A stretch of DNA of 64,000 nucleotides, taken from assembly GCA_009760855.2 (NCBI GenBank), contig WPIO01000002.1, positions 8,494,501 to 8,558,500 on the forward strand, given 5' to 3'. The position numbers and the translations under genes are program-made. This document shows positions 33,101 to 46,738 of this stretch, piece by piece. Numbering within the stretch: position 1 is the first letter of the stretch; each line of letters begins with the position of its first letter. Under the pieces are notes generated by a model. It was not told where the DNA came from. It did no database searches and saw only the letters and a list, made by a program, of their open reading frames with translations. This DNA comes from Cristatella mucedo (Eukaryota; Bryozoa; Phylactolaemata; Cristatellidae).

Positions 33101-35334
33101 CAGCTGTGTGGCCCCTGAATGAACTGTCTTTGAATTGGCACCATTCAATCGGGTTGTTTCAGGAGATTGTTGTAGCCTCGAAAACACCAGTCACGATGGT
33201 TCAGAGCAGCAAAGCGTATCTTGGCGACTCAAGAGGTTGAACAATAATTGGTGAAGCTTTCTTTGATCTGTTACTTTCATCCAAAAGTTTTATTTTGTGA
33301 GTGTTGATCGCAGTAATTCAGTTTTGAATGCGGTAAGACCCAAGGTCTCTGATCCGATCGTCGAAGTCTTATTGTCTGGGACTCTGTACGGCTCTGCGTT
33401 CTCTCTAAAGCAGCATTGTGAAATTGGAGCTTGCTTCTGAAATATCTTCATCGATGTCTGACTACTAGGAGCTCTCTGAAGAATAAGGCTGATCCGGGTA
33501 GTGTGGCGGCGCCAGGGGGGGGGGAGAGATATAGGAATGTGAGTATAAATGACGGGAGGCAGGAACTGGCCAGTTCGACGTTTGGAAGGGTCCCACATGC
33601 AGAAGTAGCGGTAGCTTGAGTGGTCAGTTGGTTCACTCCAAATTCTTAGCATGGCAAACTACCCGGCTTTCTTTCTCCGATACGCCAAACTTTGAGCTTG
33701 GCAGAATTGTATAGATTCAATATGACACTCCATGTTTCCATAATCTGGCACAAGGAAAAACTTCATCGAGCGAGTGCCAACAGCCCAACGTTGCGCCTTA
33801 ACGAGTTTCGTTGGAGGGGTCGCATGCGAAATGAGGAGACCAAGGAGGCTTGTCTTGAACCATGCCAGGTGCACTGAAGTATGGATCTTGTGAATCTCTA
33901 AAATCTTGAGACAGTTGCTTTGGGCGTTGTAAGTTATCCTTCTCATCGTGATCACTTGTCCAGACACGTTGTATCTTGTTTAATTGTCCACACACGTTGC
34001 GAAATGCATCGGCCGGTAGCTAGCGACCTCCTGTTACAGTCTCAATTAAATATGGATAATTCCCTAATTCTTTCTTTACAGTAACATTAACTAAAGGTTT
34101 CGTTATAGACTCGTGTACTATTACACTTTTAGGGATACCACTCTAAAGTGGTATTTACGCCTATCCCTTGCTAACTCAGGTGGCAGCACAGCTCTTGCTA
34201 TGAGTGCGAACTTAACATCAGCATATGCCTAACAGCAAAACCGGATAATAAACATTGTCCCATCCAAAAATAAAGATTTTTACGAAACAATAGCAAGTTT
34301 ATATTCATTTTATCTATAAAAAATTGGGAAAGGACATTTTGTGCCAGAGGAAAAATTATGATATGCCATTTAATGAAATCCCTTCTTGTCAACTAGTTTT
34401 ACCAGATCTTAGTGACATCTTTTTGACAATCTCGTTCAAAAAAGGCGATAAAAAACTGTTCGGTAGTTTGCTAGGCTTATGAAACCCTGTACAGGATTTT
34501 AGAGCAATGAGGGGCACTGGCCCATTCAAAAGACTCACTGATGACGCCTTGAAAGAATTACTTAAAGATTACTTCGGGGCTGACTTTGTCATCCAGTGAA
34601 TACGACAACGAAGGTTATGGTATAGGGTCTTTAAGTGATTAACTACATTTACCTGAATTTGTTATGGTAATGACTTCGTCTAATTTCGCCAAGGAAGTTC
34701 GTAAGGGAGGTAAAAAGTTGCGAATTAACGTTTGCATTGTGCTGAGGTCGCTTCGATGGAGCCACGAACGTTCGCTTTTTCCAGTAACGAAGGCTTAAGA
34801 GTTAGCCCTGCAGTTAATATCCTACGAGTAACATTTGTCAGAATTGTCAGCATATAATTGACCGTCTTGTGTAGAGTCATGACTAGAAATATAGCAGTTA
34901 TGGAGTAAAATTAGAATCCCCGGTATTTATAAGATTCCCTGGCAGGGTGTAACCATTTGAATCTGGCTGGATCGGTGTTAGACCCTGACTTCTTAAAGTG
35001 GAAATTAAGCCTGTAATTTACACGAAGCATTTTGGGAGATTTTTCAAAACCGTCTTAAGGGTCTTAAGGGGTGCATGTTAGTCAAAACCACTCATCAATG
35101 AGAACATCAATATCAGTTGAGCAGCAAGTATAGGTTGGTTATTCTCAAATGTCAGAGGCAGTTACTTTGACGGATATCAGATGGCAACTGATTCAAAATT
35201 CTATTCATGCAAAAACCTGCAGTTTTCTTTACAGCCACGTGATTCTCAAGCAAAGACCACAATCCCGCCTTCCAACACGTCAGACCGCACGGACTGACAC
35301 AGTGAGAAATTGCGTAATGTAGTTTCACATTTGC
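33101..35334. other. Intergenic, nothing firmly recognised
   Basis: AT-rich sequence with a G-run near 33520. The upstream part of the decayed element at 31.9-33.1 kb may extend here on the minus strand, but I could not match any segment. Confidence 0.35.
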
Positions 35335-35660
35335 ACCCCGATAGCAAGGCACCAGCCATAAGCATCATCCAAAAGCATGGAACTCACTCTTGACTGAAGT
35401 CACGACGCCCACAGTCTTGAAATTTAAAAAAAAAGAAGCTACACATGCACCTCTTGGTCTCAGCATTTGCTGGGTCCTCTTGGTTTGTCTTATATCTGTT
35501 TATATGTGCTGACACTGTGCATGTTGACACTAACCACATTATGCAGGTTGACATTTCTGTTTACAGTAGCCGTATGGGCATGCTTCCTACTTGTGCATTC
35601 TGCATCACCCTTCATATGTAATGCATCCATCTATCTTAAAGCACCCAAGGAAAATCCCTA
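35335..35660 (+). mobile_element. Non-LTR family A, diverged 3' part
   Basis: GCATGGAACTCACTC...TGACTGAAGTCACGAC and GTGCTGACACTGTGCATGTT...CACTAACCACATT match the end of the coding region and the 3' UTR of better family A copies. The terminal hairpin has been lost or diverged. Confidence 0.65.
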
Positions 35661-35871
35661 GGTAACGACAAACAGTCTACAATTCAGTTCAAAGCGAGCA
35701 ATTGTAAGAGACCATAAACCAGAATCAGTATCGTACAGCACGTCACTTACAGTTAGTAGTTTTTTTAAAGTTACAATTTGTAGCCAAACCGTTGATTGGG
35801 CAGACATAATTCAATAGGTTTCTTACTATCAGTTTAAAGATATCCCGCAGATATATTAACGTACATAAAAA

Positions 35872-35872
<1 letters not shown>

Positions 35873-35935
<63 letters not shown>
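35873..35935. repeat. (CT)n-(AT)n compound microsatellite
   Basis: About 40 bp of CT followed by about 20 bp of AT. Confidence 0.93.
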
Positions 35936-35936
<1 letters not shown>

Positions 35937-36077
35937 CTTTGTAGATACTTTTGCTGTACTACTATACTTGCTACATATTTGAACTCTCACATATGCATAC
36001 AAAACCTATGTATGACTGCATATAGAGTATGTATGTATGGATATACAGGTATTAATACATTTATGCGTACGCAAGCG

Positions 36078-37104
<1,027 letters not shown>

Positions 37105-37276
37105 TCATTCGCCTTTCGCGTGCATGTACCTGCTTACACTATGCCTGCTGCTTGCGGATACTGCCAATCATTTGGTAATGCTTTCTATGCAGCATCTGTA
37201 AAATGTCTAGAAAGAGATTCAGTTGTCTGGGGCGCTATGCAAATGCATCATCATTATTATTATTACTATTATTATA
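37105..37276 (+). mobile_element. Non-LTR family A, 3' end
   Basis: 3' UTR remnant with TGTAAAATGTCTAGAAAGAG, a degraded hairpin and an (ATT)n tail. A family B copy follows immediately. Confidence 0.75.
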
Positions 37277-37282
37277 GTAGTA

Positions 37283-37530
37283 CCAAAGCATCATTTCCAG
37301 TGGTTCTGAGCTGCTACTTCCATGCTACTCACAACCTCAACTGCTCTCCTGACTCTGATATGCTTCCACTTTCTCTTTGTTGCGTGAGAGGAATTCTGTT
37401 GGCTACCGAATGCGTACCGAAAGCCGCTTAGGCTATGAGTGCGCTATACAAAACTCTCCTGCGTAACACCCACGTGGTCTTGATGACTTTGTGGAGTTAC
37501 AGGCGGAGATACATTACATTGCAAAGCAAA
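37283..37530 (+). mobile_element. Non-LTR family B, 3' end
   Basis: It reads CTGAGCTGCTACTTCCATGC...CTCAACTGCTCTCCTGACTC, then GCGCTATACAAAACTCTCCT and the family terminus GGAGATACATTACATTGC. The encoded remnant corresponds to SCYFHATHNLNCSPDS. Confidence 0.85.
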
Positions 37531-38327
37531 AACCTTGCTTTTTAAAGCATTAAACAGAGCTAACCTAAGAGAAGGTGGACACCTGTGTCAGCAGCATCAT
37601 TTGGCGTGCGAAAGTTGTCCTCTTTCTTACTAGACTGCTAAGCAGCTATCAGAGGGCAACTAGCAAGTATCAGTGCTTCCCACTACGGGCCAGCTGTTTG
37701 AGTGCACTCATGCGAACGTAAGTCAATCCAGTTCTCCACGAAGCACAAATCCACTGAGCGTAACTCTTTTAAAAAACATCTCAGCATCTGGAATGTGGTT
37801 AAGAAAATGTGTCAGGGGTTTTTGTCTGACGACTCTTCTCCGCTAAACGGCGTACCAATTTGCACAGAATGTAAGAGCCAAAGTAACGTGAAACCGTTGA
37901 ATCCAGTGCCCGTCGCACCACGAAAAATACCGCCACCAAGCGTGTACTGCTTGATTGGTTCCATGTCCGCCCGCAGTTCGGAGATGAAGCGCGATGCTTT
38001 AGCACTGATCACACATATTAGCAAAATTATGTTTTCCTCTTCCATCCGCCCGCTCTGTGTGCGAGCACGCTGACCCGACAAGGCCTTTGAATTCTCAAAG
38101 AAGAGTCGTTACAACTCGTCAGGAGCTTACAAGGCAAGGATCAGCTGACTAAATAGCTGCATTTACGTTGGGCAGGGCGGCCGCATCGCATACGACAGGT
38201 AATCGAGAATTTCTCTACAGCGAGACTCGAATCAAAGACCCTTCAATCAGAATTCTCGGCTTCGTGAAGTGCGATCCTCTTGCCACCAGCAAGAAGAAGA
38301 AGAAGGATGAGAGTTCCTGAAAGCTGG
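37531..38327. other. Intergenic with a tRNA-like patch
   Basis: On the minus strand, about 38218-38300 contains an A-box-like GCTGGTGGCAAGAGG and a B-box-like TTTGATTCGAGTCTC at tRNA spacing, again SINE-like. Overlapping frames at 37702-38081 have no known domain. Confidence 0.35.
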
Positions 38328-38380
38328 CTCGATAGAGCATATACGCTGGTATGTGGTAGCTGCTTATATGCTCTATCGAG
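38328..38380. repeat. Perfect 16-bp inverted repeat (hairpin)
   Basis: CTCGATAGAGCATATA at 38328-38343 is exactly complementary to TATATGCTCTATCGAG at 38365-38380, with a 21-nt loop. Confidence 0.95.
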
Positions 38381-38784
38381 GTATAAGCAAGGTATGGTAG
38401 CTTCGGAGCAGCCTTAATCTGATAATATCTTAATCTTAATCTGATACCCGCTCGTGGATTAACCAGGTTGGCATTCTCGAGCGTCAAAGCTTGCGAGATG
38501 ACCGGTGGAACAGGCAAAAGAAAGTTCTCGTCCTCGAGCTGGCATGAGTGGCATTTTTAATTCGGTGCGACGCTTCTGCGGTTCTGCTGCGTGACCTGCG
38601 CAGTGACCTTGCTGCGCTTCTGCAGACACGCGCAGGAGAGCTCGGTTGGCTATCTCTTGCACTCTGACACCGTGTTTTGGATATTATTATGAAACAATTT
38701 CTACTGCTCTGGTTGGATAGAAAGCTTACAGTCGGCATTTTTTGTTTTTACATTAATTTTCAGTGGCTTTCATCTTAAAAAGCA

Positions 38785-38892
38785 ATGTATAATTTAGGCG
38801 CTTCACACATGCCACGGGGCTCGAGCCCAAGACCTCGGTCAGACCTAGGTCGGGGCGAGCACCTTAACCGCTTGACCAAACCAGCGCGGCAT
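38785..38892 (-). mobile_element. tRNA-derived SINE with family A-like tail
   Basis: On the minus strand: A-box region CTGGTTTGGTCAAGCGGTTA (about 38862-38883), B-box GGGCTCGAGCCCC (about 38816-38828), and then GTGTGAAGCGCCTA, the first part of the family A 3' hairpin. From the B-box GGG to the end of GCGCC is 32 nt, the same as in the 55.6 kb copy. Confidence 0.65.
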
Positions 38893-40244
38893 CATAAACA
38901 CTGGCCCTCTGCGGACAGCAGGACTCAAGCTGGGCTATAAGGCAGACTTTAATGGTGGCTGTGCAATATGACCTACAGACAAACTAAGCAGCGTACTCGT
39001 GACGGTAGAACTCGTGCACTGGCACTATCGCTGAATGCAATGATTATGCGTTAGGCATTTAATTGCAGCTGAAAGAAGGTAATGCGTGGCGTTATGCTCT
39101 GGAATCATTAGGAACTTGGTATTTTGAGGTGCCGAACGATCCTAGCGTGTATGCAACGTATCGAGATTTATTAAATTAAGCGAAGCGTAATAACTATTAG
39201 GCGTTAGAGTTAATTGCATCCCCTCGCGCGTTACTGTAGGTGCAGCGTAATGCTTAGCTAGGATGGGGCTTCAGCTGGCAAATATTTGGACACGGTTAGG
39301 AAGGCAGAAAACTAATTGCCAAGGTAATTTACTGGAATTTTGGAGAATTCGTGACTGCTGCCTACATTCTGTGTATCTTGTGATAAAATTTAAAAGATAA
39401 ATAGGACGTACTATTCTTCAGAGGATTCTTACTGCGGGAAAGAAGGATTGCCTCGCTGCAGACCAACACAAATCCCCGGCCAGGGCGTCGTGAAGTGCGA
39501 GCACCTGACCTCCGGGTAAAGGACGCTGCCTGCAACCGCTTTTTACTGTCAATATAAAACTGTGGTTAAGCTGCGTAGATTGGGGGAGTGGTCCCTACAG
39601 TTCCTATGCTCCACGCAAGACGCTGACGTAGCTAGGATCGGAGGACAACTCTGTCCGCTGCAAGTGAGCAAATTGACTTGAGTGCGCCGTTTTAACGCAG
39701 ACTGTAGTGTCTGTAGTGTTGGTGTGCATGATAATTAGATATAGACCTTTAAGAGCGCGTCAAATAAAGTAAAAGTAAAGTTTTGGCTGAATTAAAACCC
39801 TCGTTTATACTGCGATCAGACGTGTCGTAAAGGCTATCGCTCCCGCTTGCGGTGAGCGTAAAAGAATTGCACGCTGCACGACTCAAATTGCTCCCCGAAA
39901 CGTAAAAGGGGTAAGCACCTCCACGCTAAGCTAAGACCCAAGTGGCTTTCTATGGCTATACTATGAGCTTTGTGTATGTCGCGTAGCGGTAAAGAGCTGG
40001 TTTTGATAAAATTCCGCCAGTTACGAGCACAGTGCTCTCAGACGTGAGCTGAATATTAAGGAACGCAAGGAGCAATTCATTCTCCTAGCTACGTCTAGAC
40101 TTCTATCCCTAATTAACTTAAGATCCTCTAACTTACGAAGTACTTACGGCGTCTAAAGTTGACGGCGCGCTCTCTGCAGCGTCTCTGTCGTGTCGCAAGT
40201 GGGGGTCGCAAATGTTGCTCTTCTGACTCAAGCCGTTCGACTGG
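38893..40244. other. Intergenic, nothing firmly recognised
   Basis: AT-rich sequence. A GCTCGCACTTCACGA-type stretch near 39490-39510 (minus strand) resembles the tRNA-like patch at 38.26 kb and may be another SINE trace. Confidence 0.4.
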
Positions 40245-40560
40245 GCCTCTAAGCAAACTCAAATCCTTTGAAAAGTGCACCTTCACCTATGACGGCCTCA
40301 GAGCCCGACTCACTCTCGATTGAGGTCGTGACATCCCGTGACTTGAAAGCATTTAAGTAGATGCTACGAATCACGTGTAAATTCTATTCGCACCGTCCGC
40401 GAGATTGTCCTGTATGCGCCTAGGTGCATTCGAATGGCGCATTTCATCACAAGCCGATTGTCACATTTCCACTTGTAGAATGTATAGAGCGCCTAGAAAG
40501 AGATTTTCTTCTCACAGAATGCTATACAATTTATTACCATTATTGTTATTATTTTTAACT
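40245..40560 (+). mobile_element. Non-LTR family A, diverged 3' part
   Basis: CTCAAATCCTTTGAAAAGTG...GACTCACTCTCGATTGAGGT...GACATCCCGTGACTTGA aligns with the KSFGDRA...NSLPTCVRTSPDLT coding stretch of family A. After an internal deletion it ends with AGAGCGCCTAGAAAGAGATT and an (ATT)n-like tail. Confidence 0.7.
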
Positions 40561-41316
40561 ACACAAGGAAAATCAAAATACCAGAGATTCTCGCTGAGAT
40601 TTGTAAATGTGGTCTTCGGTAAGCAGGATAGCAAGTTACGTAATTGGACAACCTTCCCATTAGACGCTGTCTTGGTAGAAACTACAGCCTCGCTTATCTA
40701 CCGCTTAAAGCATCGACATTTTTTGCTCGTCATAAAAAAATTATTGGCGTCTGGAAGCTGGTTGCACTGTGCGTGTAATGCCGGGTAGGCTGCTGGAAGT
40801 AGCACTGCCGGTGGTAAATAGTCATTGTATCGCTGCGGCAGTCGAAAGTAGCCTAGACCTCAGCATAAGACAGTTTAGTCAGCTGAGCGTTGCTTGTCGG
40901 AATGAACGCAACACTGCCCAGTGAATTCAAAAATCCTTACGTCACGGCACCTGGTGCTAGAAATACAAACAATCCTTAATTTTCTTAAGTTTTAATTGTT
41001 CAGTAAAGTAACGATAAGACCAAATGTCGGCTGACCTATTGTCTTATTTAGGCTGCCGAGTGGCAGCAGAAGAATTCGTTGAAGTAGACAATCTTTGGCA
41101 ATACGCTGGAGTAAGAGAAACGGTTGCCACGCCTATTTCGTTTCAGTCTCTCGCTGAGAACAGCAGATCTACTCAATGCCACACTCGGGTTTATACGAAA
41201 ACATTAAACGCTTAAAGAAGGAGTAAATGAACGAAGATTAGTGAAAGCTTCAAAGAAGTTGACACGAAAAGACTACGTAAGAGTCAGTCTGCAGTCATCA
41301 GTTGCTGACTAAAAAA
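40561..41316. other. Intergenic, nothing recognised
   Basis: No gene or repeat that I can support. Confidence 0.45.
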
Positions 41317-41770
41317 GCGAGCGTGCAAAGTCTCTGCAGCGCTAGCGGCTCATTTTCAGCACGGCATTCAAGCCACACGTAAACAACACGTAAACAACAC
41401 GTAAACAACACGTAAACAATACGTAAACAATACGTAAACAACACGGCCACACGTAAACAACACGTAAACAGCACGGCCACACGTAAACAATACGTAAGCA
41501 ACACGTAAACAACACGGCCACACGTAAACAACACGTAAGCAACACGGCTACACGTAAACAACACGTACGCAACACGTAAACAACACGGCCAGACGTAAAC
41601 AATACGTAAGCAACACGTAAACAGCACGGCCACACGTAAACGACACGTAAGCAACACGTATACAACATGGCCACACGTAAACGCCCGTGAACGTGAACGA
41701 GCACGAGCGTGCAAAGTCTCTGCAGCGCTCGCGGCTCATTTTCAACACGGCGTTCAAGCCACACGTAAAC
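41317..41770. repeat. 11-bp minisatellite (CACGTAAACAA) in a larger direct repeat
   Basis: From about 41374 to 41700 the 11-bp unit CACGTAAACAA repeats with variants (CACGTAAGCAA, TACGTAAACAA), interspersed with CACGGCCA inserts. A block of about 65 bp containing GCAAAGTCTCTGCAGCGCT and CGGCTCATTTTC occurs at 41317-41384 and again at about 41704-41770, flanking the array. The long minus-strand frames here arise from the repeat. Confidence 0.92.
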
Positions 41771-43079
41771 GCCCGTACGGCGAGGTGAAGTGGAGAAGGG
41801 CTATGCCGACACCATTTTAGCAGGATATTTTTTTGTTGATTTTTCTACCTGGTTCCAAAAAAAAGGTGGAATTGCTTGGTGCTTTTAGAAGGTCGTCTCT
41901 GACTTTGTGGCTTTTTAAACATTAGTTTAACTGCGGCAGTCGTCATGAGTATAGCTGGTTCCTATAATTGATAGCGTTGCTTCTTGTTGATGCTTATTGC
42001 TTCTGTAAGCGTAATAGCTAATGACAATGATATGTTCGATTGACTATCGCTCGCATCTTTGGTACGCCAGGGAGATAAATTGGCGAAAGCCTACTAGTGA
42101 CAGTTAGCAACTCATTAATTTGTCAACAACGAAATACCACAATTTAGGTTTGCTGGAAACCGTGCATTTTTTTAAATTTAATTCAGCGCTTTAGCTAAGA
42201 GTGAAGCATATATTAATGCTATCGAGTGGTCGTAGCGCCAGCATATATTCGCCGCTTGATAGCACGTTGAAATAGTCGATGGCCGTTGTCAGGCTAGTGT
42301 GCCTTCACTTGATCTCTCCGTCCAGGAGCAGTAATAGCAACTTCAGCGTGATAGCTTTGCAATGAACGGGCCATGCTTCTGCGAACAAATCGCCAAAGAT
42401 TTAAGGACGATAGCATATGTCGAGTCTCATCCATGTTCGCAAAAGTGTCACGGTGTTTAGCATGAGCATACCTAGGTGAGGTTATGAGGGGGTCTAAAAA
42501 TTTGCAACTGCAGAGGTTCTGTTACGGACCACCTTTCTCCCCAACACTGCATGTTTTAGCTTTGATACGATTAGAGAAAGTCATTTGAGTTTGTTTTTGC
42601 AGAGTCCTTCAGCCCGACACTGAACTACAATGGCTTAGGTTCTGTCTCCGAGGAAGGTCTCGGAATATAGATGTCAACCAGCCAATGATTATCAGGTGAA
42701 TCGGAAAATAGCAGGATAAGACAAGGATAGTTTCTAAGTCCAGTTATTTTCATATTTTCTTCTCGCGCACTTGTTAATTAAATGGCTCAGAACAATCTAG
42801 GCTTCCAGTTTTACGCATATGATGACAGTTTTGGTTGTTTTGTAGATTACTCTCTGCCTTTTGGTCCTTCTAACTCTTTCAATTTCCTGGCGGCATATTC
42901 TGCCGGCACTCGCACAAGAACGTCAACGAACATTTTATACTGAACTACACGCAAAAAACTTACTAAAGACGATGACACATTGTGTTACCCAGGGACTGGT
43001 AAAACTATCCATATAAATGGGCTGCACAAGCTGCTGTCGCATTTCCACATCTGGATGTTCAGTACGGGACTGACCTTTC
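41771..43079. other. Intergenic, nothing recognised
   Basis: AT-rich sequence with no supported gene. Confidence 0.45.
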
Positions 43080-43345
43080 ACGAGACGATCGCATAGGGTC
43101 GACAGTCAAGTCTGCAAACTTTCAGATACGTTACACGCATACACTTGACCCTGCTGAGGTAGGGATACCAAATCCAATTTGGTCTACGCATCTATGACAT
43201 GCCGTGTTGACCTCTGCAACTTGCTACTTGCAGATCTTCAGGCGGATGCAATCAGGCTCTTGCTTACAGTTGGAGCAGCCAGGCTTGTCAGTCTTGAGCG
43301 CACTAGTTGACATTACGCTATTTCTCAACGATTGGTGTCGAGAGT
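43080..43345 (+). mobile_element. Non-LTR family A, diverged reverse-transcriptase fragment
   Basis: GACCTCTGCAACTTGCTACT...GCAATCAGGCTCTTGC...AGGCTTGTCAGTCTTGAGCG aligns with the CNSLLAGLP...AIRRLQLVQNSAARLVCRER segment of the 50.9 kb copy, with many changes. Confidence 0.7.
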
Positions 43346-43499
43346 TCTAGCTCACTTTCAGTGGCGTTCCTGGGATATTGTGCGCCCGAGAGGAACTACA
43401 CACGTGACATTGCAGACGAGCTGTCAGTCCACATCTCTATCTCGTGCTTATAGGTGAGTTGCTTATGGGCAATGTTCAAGCGTCATTTAATTCACATTT

Positions 43500-44030
43500 T
43501 TTTTACAACCGAATAAAATTAGCCCAAAGGAGGTAGAATCCGTAATTTTGCTCTGACTCCGATTTTGCGAAGCGTTTTCTCAATCATATTTCTCAATCAT
43601 ATGTTAAATGAGACGAAGAGCATCATATTCAGTGAAAACCCTCCTCCTCTAAATATCTACGAACCGTGGCCAGAAATTTCAGGGCGTCCAAATGAGACAT
43701 CGTAGAGGAAATTTCCTAGTCGATTGCAATATCGTCATCTGCTTCGTCCTCAATGCCCTCTGAGATATGTATGTACTTTTGCTTCATACCGTCGCTTATC
43801 TCCCCGTCAGTCAATATGCCAAGGCACTCAATCTTGTCTCCAATGTTTAAGTATGCATTGAAATCGTTTGGCATTAAACCAGAGGCTTGTAATTCTAGGG
43901 CATGAATTTCTTGAGCATCAATTTCGTCTCGATCTTTCGCTTCGTTTTGATCGATATCTTCACCGGTTTTAAAAATTTCCGCTTATTGAAAGCAGTTGGC
44001 GACCGAAGAGCAGTTGGTTAAGGCGACGCG
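43500..44030 (-). mobile_element. Pogo/Tigger transposase, C-terminal remnant (copy 2)
   Basis: On the minus strand this resembles the C-terminal tail of Tigger-type transposases: KTGEDIDQNEAKDRDEIDAQ, an acidic EGIEDEADDDIAID and a final MSHLDALKFLATVRRYLEEE. It is colinear with about 50120-50600, which also shares the downstream non-coding sequence (CCGTAATTTTGCTCTGACTC). Some stops are present. No catalytic domain remains. Confidence 0.8.
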
Positions 44031-45334
44031 AAACCAGGCGTTGAACAAAGATGAAACCCCTATATACGTGTGAACGATTGAGGCATGTCCCCATAATGCA
44101 GTGAGCATATGCTCAAGCTTCTATCAACCTTAAGATCTGTGCTCAATGACTCAAGCCGGTAACAAATAACAATTCACCTGTTCTGATTGACCATAGTAGT
44201 TACCGTGATCGTGCCGGCGTTATTGCGCTCGGACGTTTAGTAAAGTCGAGATGGTTCAAGAAAGAGAAAATAGGCCATCACCGGCATATAACAAGTTACA
44301 AGCATGAGATCGGGTAAAAAGGTTGCTGTTAAATATCCACCACGATGCTTCGCCCGCCCCCCTCAACAATCCAATCTTCAGGAGCTGTGAACTAATCGAA
44401 AGCCGCATTTACAGTTAGTCTAAAGCCTCATTCCTGCTTCTGTCGTGCTTGAATCTTCTTTAATTAATACGTAACCAAGACTGAGACGATGATCCAAGAC
44501 TTAAGGAAGACTTTCGTCAGTCTAGGAAGCTAAACCTGAATCTACGCGTAACGTCTAAGACTCGGACGTTGCAGCAAGAAATGGCCTCCATCATGGAATC
44601 CGTCGTCGGCAGGCCTTCTTAGGTGGCTTGAAACGCACGGACACTGACTCGAACCCAAAATCATCAAAGCTTTTCATGAGAGTCACTGTCTATGGTACAG
44701 TATTAGGCTGGACGCATGAGAATCGGGCAATAAAGTAACGGATTCAATCGTGGGAAGTCAAGATTTTCATCAGTGGGTGCATTTTAGAGGACCATTTCTT
44801 ACCTCCATACCAATGAAAATTTTCCTGAACGCTATTGCTACGTAGCAAGTTGGAAACAAGACTCAGGAGCAAACTAACCGTGAAAACCTCGTGCATGAAG
44901 GGAAATGCGGCTTAACTCAATTTACATCGTACAGCTACAATTTTTGTTAAATCTCGTAAGTATTTAAATACACCTTTTTTTTAACTTTGTAATCATCACT
45001 TTTGGGTAAAAATGATTCCAGTCACCTCGCAGCTATCTGTTGACAGTCTTCTCCAACATCCTTCCTCAAGAAGATGCCACTAGGTAAAGTAATCGGTAGC
45101 TCCCTCACTCGAAACTTGGCTTGATCTTATCTCCTACCCTCTCCTGGAACACAAAAGCAAATGAAATTGCTCTGAGAATATTCCAAATAAAATTTCCAAA
45201 AACAAGGTTTTCTTGGATTGATTGACTTCAAAATCCATTTTAAAAATTTTGATCTCACCCCTTATGTTACACATTCAGAAAAATTAATAGGTTCGCTTTT
45301 TCTCGTAGCTCATGGGCAAGTTCTTACGCTGACC
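44031..45334. other. Intergenic, nothing recognised
   Basis: AT-rich sequence with no supported gene or repeat. Confidence 0.45.
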
Positions 45335-45800
45335 CACATGGCCCGCCACGGCTTGGCTCCTTCGTACCTAGCTGAACTGCTGCATAAGTTTCAGCCTGTT
45401 CGCGCTCTCAGATCCTGTGTGGACAATAAATTAGCTGTCCATTCCTCCGCTTAAAGACCGTTGGCGACAGAAGCTTTAGCTCTGCAGGTCCTAGACTATG
45501 AAACTCGCTTCCACAATTCTTACGCAACGACATCTACTCTCCAACTGCCGACTATGGCACATCTTTTCCAGCGGTCCTGAACTGCTACTTCTACGCTACT
45601 CACTACCTCAACTGCTCTCCTAACTCTGCTATGCTTCCCACTTTCTCTTCGTTCCGTGAGACGAAGTCTGTTGGCTACCGAATGCGTACCGAAAGCCACT
45701 TTGGCTGTGAGTGGGCTATACAAAACTCTCCTGCATAACACCCACGTGGTCTGTATGATTTTGTGGAGCTACAGACGGAGATAAATTACATTGCATCACG
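45335..45800 (+). mobile_element. Non-LTR family B, 3' part
   Basis: It encodes ARHGLAPSYLAELLHKFQPV and RALRSCVDNKLAV, then has a frameshift, the LNCSPNSAMLP region and the complete family B 3' UTR ending GGAGATAAATTACATTGC. Confidence 0.88.
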
Positions 45801-46257
45801 CCTTTCACGTCTGTCTACGCCTAATTCCGTCCTTCTTTCTCTCAGGGATGCATCTATTCGATTCTGGTTTACAAAAAGGTTTATGGTAAGATGACCTTTT
45901 CCTCAGGCTTCGTTCTTAAAGCTTCAATTAATGCCCTTGATCAACCTACTTATCAGAAAGCGCCTGCTAAGACAAACGTAAGTTACTTAAAACTTGCTAG
46001 CTGTACTGTTACAAATGACGATACATGTAATTTGAGACCATTTGAAGTTTTGACTAAAAGCGTTAAAACAAGCAAGAAGTTTTGATTCAGGCTGTTGAGC
46101 TTATCACCGTACATCACCAGTGCAGCTTCTAACGTACCTTAACCATTATTTGAATGCTATCTGTGCTTTATGGCTTTCATTGTCTTAGATTACTCTAAGC
46201 ACTAATATAGTCGGTGGTAATTATTCTTGATTCCTCAGAGCATTTAATGTTGTTATA

Positions 46258-46360
46258 CAGTCATCCCCCGAAATGCGACGGTGCCACTTGCGATAATTCG
46301 GAGATAGCCATTCTTCCACGGTCACGCAATAACAATCGAAACGGAGGTAGTGGTAATGGA
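46258..46360 (+). mobile_element. Possible DNA-transposon terminus (CAGTCATCCCCCG type)
   Basis: CAGTCATCCCCCGAAATGCG begins directly after a TA dinucleotide. Such CAGT-starting ends next to TA are typical of Tc1/mariner-pogo elements. No partner inverted repeat was found, so the call is tentative. Confidence 0.35.
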
Positions 46361-46738
46361 GCCTTCATTTTTTCAGCACCGAAAAGTTTGGAACGCGCTT
46401 TACGCTCGGGTCGTCGCCAGTATTAATGTCAAATCATTTGACTAATAACCGAAGAAACATCTGAAATAGTTGTACTTGCTTTCTTCAGAATGTTTGTAAA
46501 AGCACGATACAATGGGGCATCGATTTTCATTGGAGCTAGGTGTAAAGAGTGTGATAGACAGTTTGTGAGCTAGAGTGCAATACCAGCGAAACATTAGTAT
46601 CGCTGTTATAATTGGATAATGGCACAAAGTGATTACGTGCTACTTTTAAGTGTGTAAGATGGACAGCACCGATGCAGGCGAACGTAAGTACACGGTAATT
46701 TAGACGCAACCGCATACGCCCGTTCTAGGAATAGAACT

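Noticed and set aside
41298-41764. 138-140-residue minus-strand frames rich in Val-Tyr-Val-Leu
   Set aside because: Produced by the 11-bp minisatellite, whose period keeps several frames open at once.
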